The notes under the pieces were generated by a model. That model had not been told where the DNA came from and searched no databases. It was given only the letters and a program-made list of their open reading frames with translations. A stretch of DNA of 39,858 nucleotides. Origin: Acidimicrobiia bacterium (GTDB lineage: Bacteria; Actinomycetota; Acidimicrobiia; Acidimicrobiales; Aldehydirespiratoraceae). The stretch lies in assembly GCA_024421085.1 (NCBI GenBank), contig JAHQYN010000019.1, forward strand, positions 1 to 39,858, given 5' to 3'. A program made the translations under genes and the position numbers. This document shows positions 1 to 7,957 of the stretch, in pieces (position 1 is the stretch's first letter; each line of letters starts with the position of its first letter).

Positions 1-1012
1 CCCAGGGTTTGATGTGATGGATTTCGCAGCGTTCGGGTCCGGCGGTGCAGCCTTTGCCTCGGCAGTGCCGGTCGCGGGCGATGATGGCTTTGGTTTGGGC
101 TTCGGTGGCGTGTCGGTGGGTGCGTCCCACCCAGAGGGGTTGTCCTTTGCCGTTGAACACGACACCGGTGACAGCCGCGGTGCAGATGAGCCGTTCGAGC
201 ACGGTCTGCGGTAACGCTTCACCACCAACGATCTCAGCGACGCCGGTGGGATCATCGCCGCGGAGGCGTTCAATGTCGGCTATGGCGATGAGCTGATGCC
301 TGGTGCTGCCGGGCCCGCGACGCGCCGGGTTGGTCAACAACGCCACGAACGCGTCGGCCATACGTTGCGGGACTGTACGCACATCGTCAGGAGAACCGTC
401 GCGGCCGCCGTCGCCGCGCCACAACCGGTCATACTCAACATCGATCGCTTTGCGTACCTGTTGGTAGCTGACCGGGTCGAGCTTCGCGAACAGTATCCCC
501 ATGCCCTCATCGTCGACCCAATGCTTCAACGACCGGTCGCGGCGCTGCCGTTCATAGCGTCCGGTGCCGTTGTCGGGCTGGTTGCGGTTCACCCACCGCC
601 GCGACTGCTCCGCGAACGTATCGACCGAGGATTCCTCAGCAAGACCGGCCAGTTGATCGTTGACTTGTTGAGGCGAAGTCTTGACAGCCGCGCTCACAGC
701 CACCTCAGCATGCTCTGTGGTGATCTTGCCTTCAGCCAAAGATTCAGCGAGTTTGGGCATCTCAACAAGCCCAGCAGCAGTCTTGGCGGCCTTGTTCGCC
801 GCGCGGGTCGACATGCGGCCCGCTTCGCGCAGCACCGTCTTGGAGTTCACCCCGCCGTCATCGAGAGCCTCGATCTCGGTCGCGCAGCGTGTCTGCAACG
901 CCCCCATCGCCGCCACCACCCGCCCAGCACCCGCAACCAGGCCTTCCAACTCGGCACGCGACAGCCCAGCAACCGTCACCCCCCGAACCTGTTGAATCAT
1001 CGAATCGAACAT
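1..1012 (-). CDS. DUF222 / 13E12-repeat protein with C-terminal HNH endonuclease motif (3' end outside window)
   Basis: The reverse strand is open from an ATG at 1012 to the window edge, giving about 337 codons with no stop; the gene continues past base 1. The N-terminal two thirds (starting MFDSMIQQVRGV) is the alpha-helical, Ala/Glu-rich region of DUF222. Near the window edge the protein reads ..VVFNGKGQPLWVGRTHR.. followed by RHCRGKGC and EIHHIKPW, the start of the HNH metal-binding site. Members of this 13E12 family are multicopy in actinobacteria and usually 400-450 aa, so roughly 80-100 residues are missing. The HNH motif predicts nuclease activity, but the biological role is unknown; an association with mobile DNA is often assumed. 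The codon before ATG reads GTC after an in-frame stop, so the start is well bounded, although no strong ribosome site is visible. Confidence 0.9.
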   Translation of the reverse strand, partial: MFDSMIQQVRGVTVAGLSRAELEGLVAGAGRVVAAMGALQTRCATEIEALDDGGVNSKTVLREAGRMSTRAANKAAKTAAGLVEMPKLAESLAEGKITTEHAEVAVSAAVKTSPQQVNDQLAGLAEESSVDTFAEQSRRWVNRNQPDNGTGRYERQRRDRSLKHWVDDEGMGILFAKLDPVSYQQVRKAIDVEYDRLWRGDGGRDGSPDDVRTVPQRMADAFVALLTNPARRGPGSTRHQLIAIADIERLRGDDPTGVAEIVGGEALPQTVLERLICTAAVTGVVFNGKGQPLWVGRTHRHATEAQTKAIIARDRHCRGKGCTAGPERCEIHHIKPW

Positions 1013-1082
1013 GACCACAACCTAACAACAGGGTATGACACTACACAGAACACACCACCCGGACACGGCCCTACGCGTTCAA

Positions 1083-1177
1083 GGATGGAACCAGCGCGGT
1101 TCTCCGAGCGGGCTGCACCCGCCCCAGACGACCCGCCCGAGGAGACGCTGTCGAGGGTGGAGCCAGCGCGGTTCTCC
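1083..1177. repeat. Two direct copies of a GGAACC..GCGCGGTT hairpin unit
   Basis: GGAACCAGCGCGGTTCTCC at 1087-1105 recurs as GGAGCCAGCGCGGTTCTCC at 1159-1177, 72 bp downstream. Each copy contains a GAACC/GGTTC stem around AGCGC (the second has one change). The 430 bp between the DUF222 gene and the next gene (1013-1455) contains no convincing ORF. Confidence 0.6.
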
Positions 1178-1341
1178 AAGGGGTCCCCCAGAATCAGCGC
1201 TGACCGCACCGCAGGCACCGAAGGATCGGCCGCCCTCGCACCGACGATGCCGACACAACCCCCTTCCGCCGCGAGCTGACTGCTGTCGACTGATCCGAGA
1301 CACCCCGCCGTCACCGGAATCGACGGCAGCAAGACCACATC

Positions 1342-1373
1342 TGACCATAGGAATGCTTGACCATGGGAATGTG
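1342..1373 (+). promoter_or_regulatory. Two tandem 16-bp repeats upstream of the F420 oxidoreductase
   Basis: TGACCATAGGAATGCT (1342-1357) is followed directly by TGACCATGGGAATGTG (1358-1373), 13 of 16 positions identical. They lie 83-114 bp upstream of the ATG at 1456, where a regulator site would be expected. The regulator is unknown. Confidence 0.35.
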
Positions 1374-1455
1374 AACACCTGGGCCGAACCGAGTAGACCT
1401 TCGGGCTAGCAGTCTCAATGTGCAGAATGCTTGAGGCGCGAATAAGAGGACTGAC

Positions 1456-2532
1456 ATGGCGCAGATGAATGAGCTTGGATTCTTCACGTTGGCGGGAGCG
1501 CCCGAATCGGCCCGTGAGCTGGTTGATGAGGTGCGCCAGGGCGAGGAGATGGGTTTCGGTTCGGTATTCGTCAGCGAGCGGTTGAACATCAAGGAGGCGG
1601 CGACGCTCTCGGGGGCGGTCGGCGTGACATCCGAGCGCATGGGTGTGGCCACCGGGGCCACCAACCACCACACCAGGCATCCGGTGGTGACCGCCGCCTT
1701 CGCCATGACCATGCACTCCTTGACCGGTGGTCGTTTCTGTCTCGGTCTCGGCAGGGGTGTGGCTCTGTTGTCCAAAGCGTTCGGTCTCGACCCGGTCACG
1801 ACTGCCCAGGTGGAGGATTTTGTGGGGCTGATGCGTCGGCTCTGGGCCGGCGAGTCGATTCTCGGTCACGACGGTCCGGCTGGCAGCTATCCGTACCTGT
1901 CGCTCCGCGGCGCGACCAGCGAGCACATTCCGATGGCTTGGATGGCCTTCGGCCCCAACTCTCTGGCGCTGGGCGGGCGCTGCTTCGACGCGGTGGTGCT
2001 CCACACGTTCTTCACCGATGAGACGACTGAGCGGGTTGTGGCGGCGGTGAAGCGTTCGGCCGAGGAGGCGGGCCGCGACCCGAACGCGGTGCGTGTCTGG
2101 TCCTGCTTCGCGACTCTCGGGGACCACCTGCCCGAGGATCTGCGGTTGAAGAAGTCATTGGGCCGCATGGCCACATATCTTCAGGGTTACGGCGAATTGT
2201 TGGTCCGCACCAACAATTGGGACATGGCAGTTCTCGAACGGTTCCGGGCGGACCCGTTCATCGCCGGGTTCTCTGGAGCGATCGACCAGTTGGCCACCAC
2301 CGAACAGCTTGAGCACGTTGCTGCGCTGATTCCCGAAGAGTGGTTGGCGCCGGCGGCCAGCGGCAGCCCCGCCCAGTGTGTGGAGAAGATTCGCGGCCAG
2401 TTCGATCTCGGCTGTGACGGGGTGATCCTGCACGGTGCCAGCCCCGATCAGCTGCGTCCCATCGTCGACGAGTACGCCCGTACCCGCCCTGCCGGCACCT
2501 TCGATCATCTCGCCGCCAATCCCGGAGCGTGA
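1456..2532 (+). CDS. LLM-class F420-dependent oxidoreductase (MSMEG_2249-like family)
   Basis: A 358-aa luciferase-like monooxygenase-fold protein. Typical landmarks are the N-terminal strand and helix (GFFTLAGAPESARELVDE), SVFVSERLN, ATGATNHHTRHP, and the LTGGRFCLGLGRG motif near residues 90-105 that lines the flavin/F420 pocket. The long middle insertion and the C-terminal GSPAQCVEKIRGQF..GCDGVILHG segment also match the family. These proteins use reduced deazaflavin F420 (or FMN) for hydride transfer; the substrate cannot be read from sequence. AGAGGA precedes the ATG by about 6 nt, supporting the start. It appears to be a single-gene unit, convergent with another LLM gene. Resemblance is to TIGR03857-type proteins, recalled from memory. 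Confidence 0.88.
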   Translation: MAQMNELGFFTLAGAPESARELVDEVRQGEEMGFGSVFVSERLNIKEAATLSGAVGVTSERMGVATGATNHHTRHPVVTAAFAMTMHSLTGGRFCLGLGRGVALLSKAFGLDPVTTAQVEDFVGLMRRLWAGESILGHDGPAGSYPYLSLRGATSEHIPMAWMAFGPNSLALGGRCFDAVVLHTFFTDETTERVVAAVKRSAEEAGRDPNAVRVWSCFATLGDHLPEDLRLKKSLGRMATYLQGYGELLVRTNNWDMAVLERFRADPFIAGFSGAIDQLATTEQLEHVAALIPEEWLAPAASGSPAQCVEKIRGQFDLGCDGVILHGASPDQLRPIVDEYARTRPAGTFDHLAANPGA

Positions 2533-2534
2533 AG

Positions 2535-2550
2535 CCCCGCAATGCCGGGG
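2535..2550. terminator. Short GC hairpin between convergent genes
   Basis: CCCCG (2535-2539) and CGGGG (2546-2550) form a 5-bp stem with a 6-nt loop in the 21-bp gap between two convergent stop codons. It could act in both directions. There is no U-tract, so the call is tentative. Confidence 0.3.
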
Positions 2551-2553
2551 GAG

Positions 2554-3426
2554 TCAGGCGAGTTCGGGGATCAAGTCTGCGTAGTGGTCGATGAAGGCCA
2601 TCGTGGTTGACGGGTCGTCCCAGTCGGTGCGGGCTGTGCCCAGCACGACACGGTCTATTCCGAGGTCCCGGTAGTGGGCGAGCGTTGCTGGTGTGGGGTC
2701 GCCGAATACGGCCATGGTGATCGGCAGGCGCGGGCGGTTCGCCTGTTCGGTGGCTTCGTGGAACAGGCGCACCTTCTTGTCGAGAGTGCCCCCTTCGATG
2801 GGCCCCAAGCCCACGTCGGTCGGCATCCAGCCGTCTGCCCAACGCGCCGCGTGTTGACTGCCGAGCCGTCCGGCGGTCCCCAGCAGCACTGGCGGATGCG
2901 GGGTTTGGTGTGGTTTCGGGAAGCTCCATGACGAATCGAAGTTGAAGTACCTGCCGTGGTGTTCGGGTTCGGCATCGATCCACAGTCGGCGCAGCGCCTC
3001 CACACATTCCTCCAACGCGCGATAGCGCATGGCCCATGCAATGTCGGGTCGGTGGTTGGCGAGCTGCTCGGCGTTCCAGCCGACTCCCACCCCGAACTCC
3101 AGACGACCCGAGGACAGCACGTCGAGCGTGGCAACCGTCTTCGCCAGAGCGAGCAGATCGCGCTCTAGCGGCAGGGCCACCCCGGTTCCGAACCTCAGAG
3201 TCGTGGTAGCGCTCGCGGCGAGGGTGAGGCTGACGTACGGATCCATCATGTGCAGGTAGCTGTCGGGGAGTTCACCGCCGGCGGGGTAGGGGGTGAGCCG
3301 AGATGTCGGGATGTGGCTGTGCTCCCCGATGAACAGCGAGTCGTATCCACGGTCCTCGAGGGCTCGGGCGAGCACGTCCGGCCGAACGTCCAAGGGTGTG
3401 TTCATCGATACGTACCCGAATTTCAT
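2554..3426 (-). CDS. LLM-class F420-dependent oxidoreductase (Rv2161c-like family)
   Basis: A 290-aa luciferase-like protein starting MKFGYVSMNTP. It carries ALEDRGYDSLFIGEHSHIP, the LRFGTGVALPLERDLLALAK segment, and LDVLSSGRLEFGVGVGWN, the conserved substrate/cofactor loop of this class. Later landmarks are PHPPVLLGTAG and ARWADGWMP. The start at 3426 is chosen because GGAGG lies 6-7 nt upstream and because the upstream extension to 3498 looks noncoding. Cofactor is probably F420; substrate unknown. It converges on the other LLM gene but is a different subfamily (shorter, different C-terminus), so the pair is not a recent duplication. Confidence 0.88.
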   Translation of the reverse strand: MKFGYVSMNTPLDVRPDVLARALEDRGYDSLFIGEHSHIPTSRLTPYPAGGELPDSYLHMMDPYVSLTLAASATTTLRFGTGVALPLERDLLALAKTVATLDVLSSGRLEFGVGVGWNAEQLANHRPDIAWAMRYRALEECVEALRRLWIDAEPEHHGRYFNFDSSWSFPKPHQTPHPPVLLGTAGRLGSQHAARWADGWMPTDVGLGPIEGGTLDKKVRLFHEATEQANRPRLPITMAVFGDPTPATLAHYRDLGIDRVVLGTARTDWDDPSTTMAFIDHYADLIPELA

Positions 3427-3483
3427 CGCAGCCTCCAGCCCCGACGCTACCCCCGACCCCTCCCGCCGACCCCCAGCCGAAAA

Positions 3484-3630
3484 CCCGATAAGCCTCACGC
3501 GAGTCCCCGAAAATTACTTATTCCGCAAGTAAGCAACACGCGGTGAGGCTTAATCGGGTCTGTTAAGCCTCATAATGACGTTCCAAAATTGCCTATTGAG
3601 CGAATAAGTAACACGCAGTGAAGCTTATCC
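3484..3630. repeat. Tandem pair of ~70-bp AT-rich hyphenated palindromes
   Basis: Copy A has near-perfect 18-20 bp inverted arms (CCCGATAAGCCTCACGCG at 3484-3501 and its complement at 3539-3558) and an inner TTACTT/AAGTAA dyad. Copy B (3563-3630) repeats the plan with TTAAGCCTCA and TGAAGCTTATCC arms and a related centre. Common direct-repeat blocks include AAAATT and AACACGC. The segment is clearly AT-richer than the neighbouring genes. It could be a MITE-like remnant or a structured regulatory element. The whole spacer 3427-3909 has no supported gene. Confidence 0.6.
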
Positions 3631-3648
3631 TAGGCGCAGGGGCATTAG

Positions 3649-3788
3649 AACGTGCGCGGATTGAACAGCGTAGGTGCGCCGAGACCTGTTGTCTCCCGCT
3701 CTTGTTCGCTGCGCTCACGGGCCGCTCGGGCCACGGCCTCGTTCGGTCGCGGCCGTGTGCGGGATCAATCCGCTCGGCCTCTTAGGCC
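3649..3788 (+). repeat. Dispersed intergenic repeat, copy 1
   Basis: Starts AACGTGCGCGGATTGA, then GCCGAGACCTGTTGTCTCCC, a GC-rich core, and GGGATCAATCCGCTCGGCCT. It aligns over about 140 bp with 33961-34102 and 35338-35480. A 47-bp block of its core is exactly present in inverted orientation at 25610-25702. GGGATCAATCC is itself a near-palindrome. It lies upstream of the acyl-CoA dehydrogenase pair. Confidence 0.8.
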
Positions 3789-3909
3789 ATGACTCGTCGG
3801 TTGGGCGTGAGGGACTGACTGGAATCCCTCGGAGTTAGTGTCGAGGGCTGCTGGGAACAACAATGGGGTTGTGACCGTTGCGGCAAGTCTCATGGTTCGG
3901 GGGGTCTGA

Positions 3910-4956
3910 ATGGCGCTCGACTTCTCGCTCTCGGCTGACCAGGAAGCGATTGCGAACACCTTCGGGGCGTTCTTCGCCAGGGAGAGCCCGGTTGATGTTG
4001 TGCGGGAAGCGGAACCTCTCGGCCATTCGCCAGAACTCTGGGCGAAGCTGAGGAGCCTGGAGGCGCCGGGAATGGCGGCACCGGACCAGGCGGGCGGTGC
4101 AGGAGCGTCTCTGGGCACTCTCGTGGTTGTGGCGGAGGCGTTGGGCGAGGCGATAGCGCCGGTGCCGTTGATCGAACACTGGGTTGCGTCTCGTGCCTGT
4201 CCAGCCCCAGAAATCGTGAGCGGTGAGCAGGTAGCAGCGATAGCGCTCAGGCCCGCGAACGTGGACGGCACCTGGCGACTCGTGCCGGGCGGGGCGGTGG
4301 CCGATGTCGTGGTCGGCGTGGATCGGGGCGAACTCGTTGCCGTCCACTCACCGCCGCCGATGGCAGCGCCGAGCAACCACGGCTCGGCACCGCTGGCGGA
4401 CCGCTCGGCCCGTGAGGGCGAACGGGTCGTGCTCGGCGAGGCGTCCGAACTCGACCCCCTGCTCGACTTGTGGCGCGTGCTCACTGCTGCCGCGCTGGTT
4501 GGCATCGCTGAGCGAGCGATGTGCATGGGAGTCGACTACGTGCTCGAAAGGCACCAGTTCGGTCGGCCAATCGGGTCGTTTCAAGCAATCCAGCACGGAC
4601 TGGCCGACCTGCCGGCCCTTGTCGACGGCGGCCGATTCCTGGCTCACAAGGCCGCCTGGGCCTTCGACGAGAGGCTGGTCGACGGAGCGGGTGTGATCGA
4701 CATGGGCGAGGGCAACGTCACCGAGTTCGCGCCGCTGGCGGCGATGGCGATGCTCCACGCGGCCGATGCCGCCGCGGTCAGCACCGACCGCAGCCTCCAC
4801 TACCACGGTGGCTACGGATTCTCGTTGGAATACGACATCCAACTGTATTTCCGCCGAGCCCGAGGCTGGGCCAACATCGGCGGCGACCCCTCAGGTGAAC
4901 GGCGACGCCTCGCCGACCTCCTGTGGGGACCGGCTGAGGCGCTGGCGGGCCGCTGA
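3910..4956 (+). CDS. Acyl-CoA dehydrogenase, short subunit of a probable heteromeric FadE pair
   Basis: A 348-aa ACAD-fold protein: helical N-domain (MALDFSLSADQEAIANTFGAF), a shortened middle domain, and the C-terminal helical domain with LVGIAERAMCMGVDYVLERHQFGRPIGSFQAIQHGLADL (quoted in two parts: GIAERAMCMGVDYVLER, then HQFGRPIGSFQAIQH) and YHGGYGFSLEYDIQLYFRR. It lacks the usual YEGTSEIQR end. Short partners like this occur in the mycobacterial alpha2beta2 steroid dehydrogenases (FadE28/FadE29 type), where the FAD site is shared and only one subunit supplies the catalytic base. The stop is 1 nt from the next ATG, consistent with equimolar synthesis. Substrate unknown. Confidence 0.85.
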   Translation: MALDFSLSADQEAIANTFGAFFARESPVDVVREAEPLGHSPELWAKLRSLEAPGMAAPDQAGGAGASLGTLVVVAEALGEAIAPVPLIEHWVASRACPAPEIVSGEQVAAIALRPANVDGTWRLVPGGAVADVVVGVDRGELVAVHSPPPMAAPSNHGSAPLADRSAREGERVVLGEASELDPLLDLWRVLTAAALVGIAERAMCMGVDYVLERHQFGRPIGSFQAIQHGLADLPALVDGGRFLAHKAAWAFDERLVDGAGVIDMGEGNVTEFAPLAAMAMLHAADAAAVSTDRSLHYHGGYGFSLEYDIQLYFRRARGWANIGGDPSGERRRLADLLWGPAEALAGR

Positions 4957-4957
4957 C

Positions 4958-6094
4958 ATGGACTTTCGACTGACCGACCGGCACGAGGCGCTCAGGACCG
5001 AGATACGCGCCTGCATCGACGCCCATATAGATGAGGAGGTGATCGCCCGGGCCCATCACACGGGCACCAACCATTGCGTCGAACTCGCCAAGGCATTGGG
5101 CGATGCCGGTCTGCTCGCCCAGGCGATGCCGGGGGAGGGGCAGGATCCGATGGCGATGTGGATGCTGTCGAGCGAGGCCGAGAAGGCCGGAGCGCCTTTC
5201 GATTCGGTCGGCATGGCGCTGGTCATCGCGGGTGTGCTCAATGCGGCCGGTACTAAAGCTCAGAACCAGAGGGTGACCGCGGCGCTGTTGGCGGGGGAGG
5301 AGTTCGTCTGTTTCGGTTTGACTGAGCCCGACGGCGGCAGCGATCTGCCCGCAATCTCAACCCGGGCGGTTCTTGATGGCGACGAGTGGGTGATCAACGG
5401 CTCCAAGATGTGGACCACGATGGCGCAGGTGTCGGACTGGGTGTTTCTGTTGACCCGCACCGACGCGGACGCCGGCCGATACGGCGGGTTCACCGTCTTT
5501 ATCATCCCCATGGACACGCCCGGTATCAGCGTCGATCCGATTCACACGATGAGCACTGAGCGTTCCAACGTCACGTTCTACGACGATGTGCGGGTGGGCG
5601 ATGAATGGGTTGTCGGCGAGGCGAACGAGGGCTGGCGGGTCGTGTCGATCATGTTCGGCTTCGAGCGCGGCATAGCCAATACCGGCGCGCTCACACCCCT
5701 GCTGAGCCGCTTCCACCAATGGGCCGGGCATACGGGAGTGATCGCCGATCTGGTGCATCGTGAACACATGGCGCAGGTGGCGATTGACGCACAGGTTGCC
5801 GAGTTGCTGACCCAGCGCACTGCCTGGACCGCGGCGATCGGCGAACCGAGCGGCACGCAGGGCTCGATCGCCAAAGTCTTCGCCACTGAGGCGTATCAGC
5901 GCCATGCCCGCTGGGCCCAGGCCGCGGCGGGCCCAGAAGGACTGCTCAGCCTGGGCGAGCCGGGAGCGGCCGCCGACGGCTGGATCGACCACGACGTCCG
6001 CCACTGCGTCCCGCAAACATTCCAAGGCGGCACGACCGAGATCAACCGCAACAACATCGCCGAACGCCACCTGGGCCTCCCCCGCTCCCGCTAG
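4958..6094 (+). CDS. Acyl-CoA dehydrogenase, catalytic-type subunit of the FadE pair
   Basis: A 378-aa acyl-CoA dehydrogenase starting MDFRLTDRHEALRTEIRA. FGLTEPDGGSDL is the FAD/substrate loop, WVINGSKMWTT the middle-domain signature, and GGTTEINRNNIAERHLGLPR the C-terminal signature. The residue before GTT is Gly rather than the MCAD-type catalytic Glu. FGFERGIA instead offers a Glu at the isovaleryl-CoA-dehydrogenase-type position, so that Glu is the likely base (inferred by analogy). The ATG at 4958 is chosen because it follows the upstream TGA by one base; a longer upstream frame overlaps the previous gene. Co-transcribed with the short subunit. Confidence 0.88.
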   Translation: MDFRLTDRHEALRTEIRACIDAHIDEEVIARAHHTGTNHCVELAKALGDAGLLAQAMPGEGQDPMAMWMLSSEAEKAGAPFDSVGMALVIAGVLNAAGTKAQNQRVTAALLAGEEFVCFGLTEPDGGSDLPAISTRAVLDGDEWVINGSKMWTTMAQVSDWVFLLTRTDADAGRYGGFTVFIIPMDTPGISVDPIHTMSTERSNVTFYDDVRVGDEWVVGEANEGWRVVSIMFGFERGIANTGALTPLLSRFHQWAGHTGVIADLVHREHMAQVAIDAQVAELLTQRTAWTAAIGEPSGTQGSIAKVFATEAYQRHARWAQAAAGPEGLLSLGEPGAAADGWIDHDVRHCVPQTFQGGTTEINRNNIAERHLGLPRSR

Positions 6095-6170
6095 AGAATG
6101 TTGCCGCTTTCTTGCAGTGTCAGAGACGGCAGCATATACAGCATCGCGCTACCTAGCGTCGGGTCAGCAT

Positions 6171-7793
6171 TTACCTGATCCGTCGGGGCTTCTCAGCGAT
6201 TAGATGCTCTATGGCTTTGTCGCGCGCCCAGGCCAGGTCGACTAGGTCATCCACTGACGACACGAGCAGTTCGTTCTGATTCTGTACCTGCTCTCGCAGG
6301 TCATCCAGAAGAATCCGGCGGTCGCTCTTCATGCTATTGTGATACGGACACAGCGGAGCACGGTTGTCAATCTCGTGCCTACCCTGCTTGGACTTCGGGT
6401 CTATGTGGTCCAGTTCAAAGTTGCGGATGGTGCGCTCGATGACGGGCGCTCCGTCGGCGTCAACCTTCCAGTTGGCAAATCCGCAACACCACGCCCGCCA
6501 GCCCGACAGGCCAAGCAGGTAATCCAACATCTCCTCACGAGTGAAGATGCTCGCGGTGGTCTTGTACTTAGGCTGCGGAAGCGGTTTGACTGAGGGGATG
6601 TCATCATCGACTGTTGTTCTTACCGGCATCTGATTGGGACCACGGAGTTTCACATCGGCGTTGGCTAGAGACACCTTTTCGGGCTGCGTCTCGGGTTCGT
6701 CGGGGGTTTCTGAGGCTTCGGGTTCATCTAGAGATATTTGTTCAGCCAAGATTTTCTGGGCTGCCTGGTCCTCTCCCTCTATATAGTAAGCAAACTTCGC
6801 GAACTGGCGACGCAGCACCGTCAAAGCACGCGGCGAAATGTCGCAAGCTATCCACTGACGCCCCAAACGCTCCGCAGCGACGGCCACGTAAGCACACCCA
6901 GCGAACGGGTCAAGAACAATGTCACCCGGATCACTAGATGCTCGGATGATTCGTTCAGCCAACGCGACAGGCTTCTGAGTCGGGTATCCAGTGCGCTCGC
7001 TGGACACGTTGATCAGTGGTTTGATGTCACCCCAGACATCTCTTATGAAGACATCGGCGTAGTGGCGACCATGACCGTCTGTCTTCGTCGTAAAGAACGG
7101 CTTCTTGTAGTAGATGCGTTCTTGGATTGCGTTGTGTTTGTAGTCCTCCGATTTCACGTAGAATAGGAGGGTGTCGTGTTTGCGCGGCCAATACCGCTTG
7201 CTCACGCCGCCTGTGCGGTAGGACCAAATGATGTCATTACGGAAGTTATTGGTCCCGAAAATAGCGTCTAGCAGCATCCTCAGGTAGCTATTGGCTGTGT
7301 GGTCACAATGTAGATATATCGACCCGGAGGTTTTGAGAACGCGGTGACATTCAATCAATCGGACAGCTATATAGGTCAAGTATGCCGCCGTACCTTCCCC
7401 GTGGGTATATCGAGTTGTTTCAATGACGTTCAGAACATTGGGTCGAGTGTCCTTGATATCGTCCATCCACTGCTCATGCACATCTTTCTCCCACGACCAA
7501 ATGTCCCTGAACTTGGCGGTGGTGGCGCCGGTCGGCCAAGTAACATGGTTCCTTTCCGCATCAGCGGGGTTACGTATGCCCCAATCTCGCAACTTGTCTC
7601 GCTCTCGTTGGTGCTCCTCGTCCGTCAAGGGAGGAATCAGCCCACCAATGAACGTCTCGTTCTTGGCGAAGGGCGGGTCTGTGCAAATCAGGTCAATGCT
7701 CTCGGTGTCTAGGGACTTCAGCAGGTGATAGTTGTCAACGATGAACAGGTGTCGGTTCAGCGGATGGCCGGTCGGTGGGGTGTCGGTGGACAT
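6171..7793 (-). CDS. Beta-class DNA (N4-cytosine/N6-adenine) methyltransferase fused to an HNH nuclease domain
   Basis: A 540-aa fusion. An N-terminal SIDLICTDPPFAKNETF gives the DPPF catalytic motif (motif IV, near residue 40). DPGDIVLDPFAGCAYVAVAA near residues 290-310 is the AdoMet-binding motif I, so the motif order is that of beta-class N6/N4 methylases. YPTQKPVALAERII precedes it as usual. After an acidic Pro/Glu linker, ELDHIDPKSKQGRHEIDN and LCPYHNSMKSDR (about residues 465-500) form a complete HNH site, with a CC pair upstream that may join a zinc knuckle. Start at 7793 is chosen for AAGGA 9 nt upstream. Base composition is visibly more AT-rich than the flanking genes and no separate restriction gene or specificity subunit is nearby, suggesting horizontal acquisition. 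It may be a single-chain restriction-modification enzyme or an orphan phage-type methylase. Confidence 0.88.
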   Translation of the reverse strand: MSTDTPPTGHPLNRHLFIVDNYHLLKSLDTESIDLICTDPPFAKNETFIGGLIPPLTDEEHQRERDKLRDWGIRNPADAERNHVTWPTGATTAKFRDIWSWEKDVHEQWMDDIKDTRPNVLNVIETTRYTHGEGTAAYLTYIAVRLIECHRVLKTSGSIYLHCDHTANSYLRMLLDAIFGTNNFRNDIIWSYRTGGVSKRYWPRKHDTLLFYVKSEDYKHNAIQERIYYKKPFFTTKTDGHGRHYADVFIRDVWGDIKPLINVSSERTGYPTQKPVALAERIIRASSDPGDIVLDPFAGCAYVAVAAERLGRQWIACDISPRALTVLRRQFAKFAYYIEGEDQAAQKILAEQISLDEPEASETPDEPETQPEKVSLANADVKLRGPNQMPVRTTVDDDIPSVKPLPQPKYKTTASIFTREEMLDYLLGLSGWRAWCCGFANWKVDADGAPVIERTIRNFELDHIDPKSKQGRHEIDNRAPLCPYHNSMKSDRRILLDDLREQVQNQNELLVSSVDDLVDLAWARDKAIEHLIAEKPRRIR

Positions 7794-7957
7794 AGCGCGA
7801 GTTCCTTCGTCTAGTGGGGCGATACCCGCCCAACGTATCAGCGCCATGCGACAGCGGAAGCGACCTGCCGGGCCGCGGGTCTAGATTGAATCGCTGGAAC
7901 CTCACATGGGCACACCGGCCTGCGCGATGAGTTCTGCCTCTAGCCTAGGCTGCACAT

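Noticed and set aside
296-1279. Long plus-strand frame across the left edge
   Set aside because: Exact codon-register antisense of the DUF222-HNH gene, whose motifs are convincing on the minus strand.
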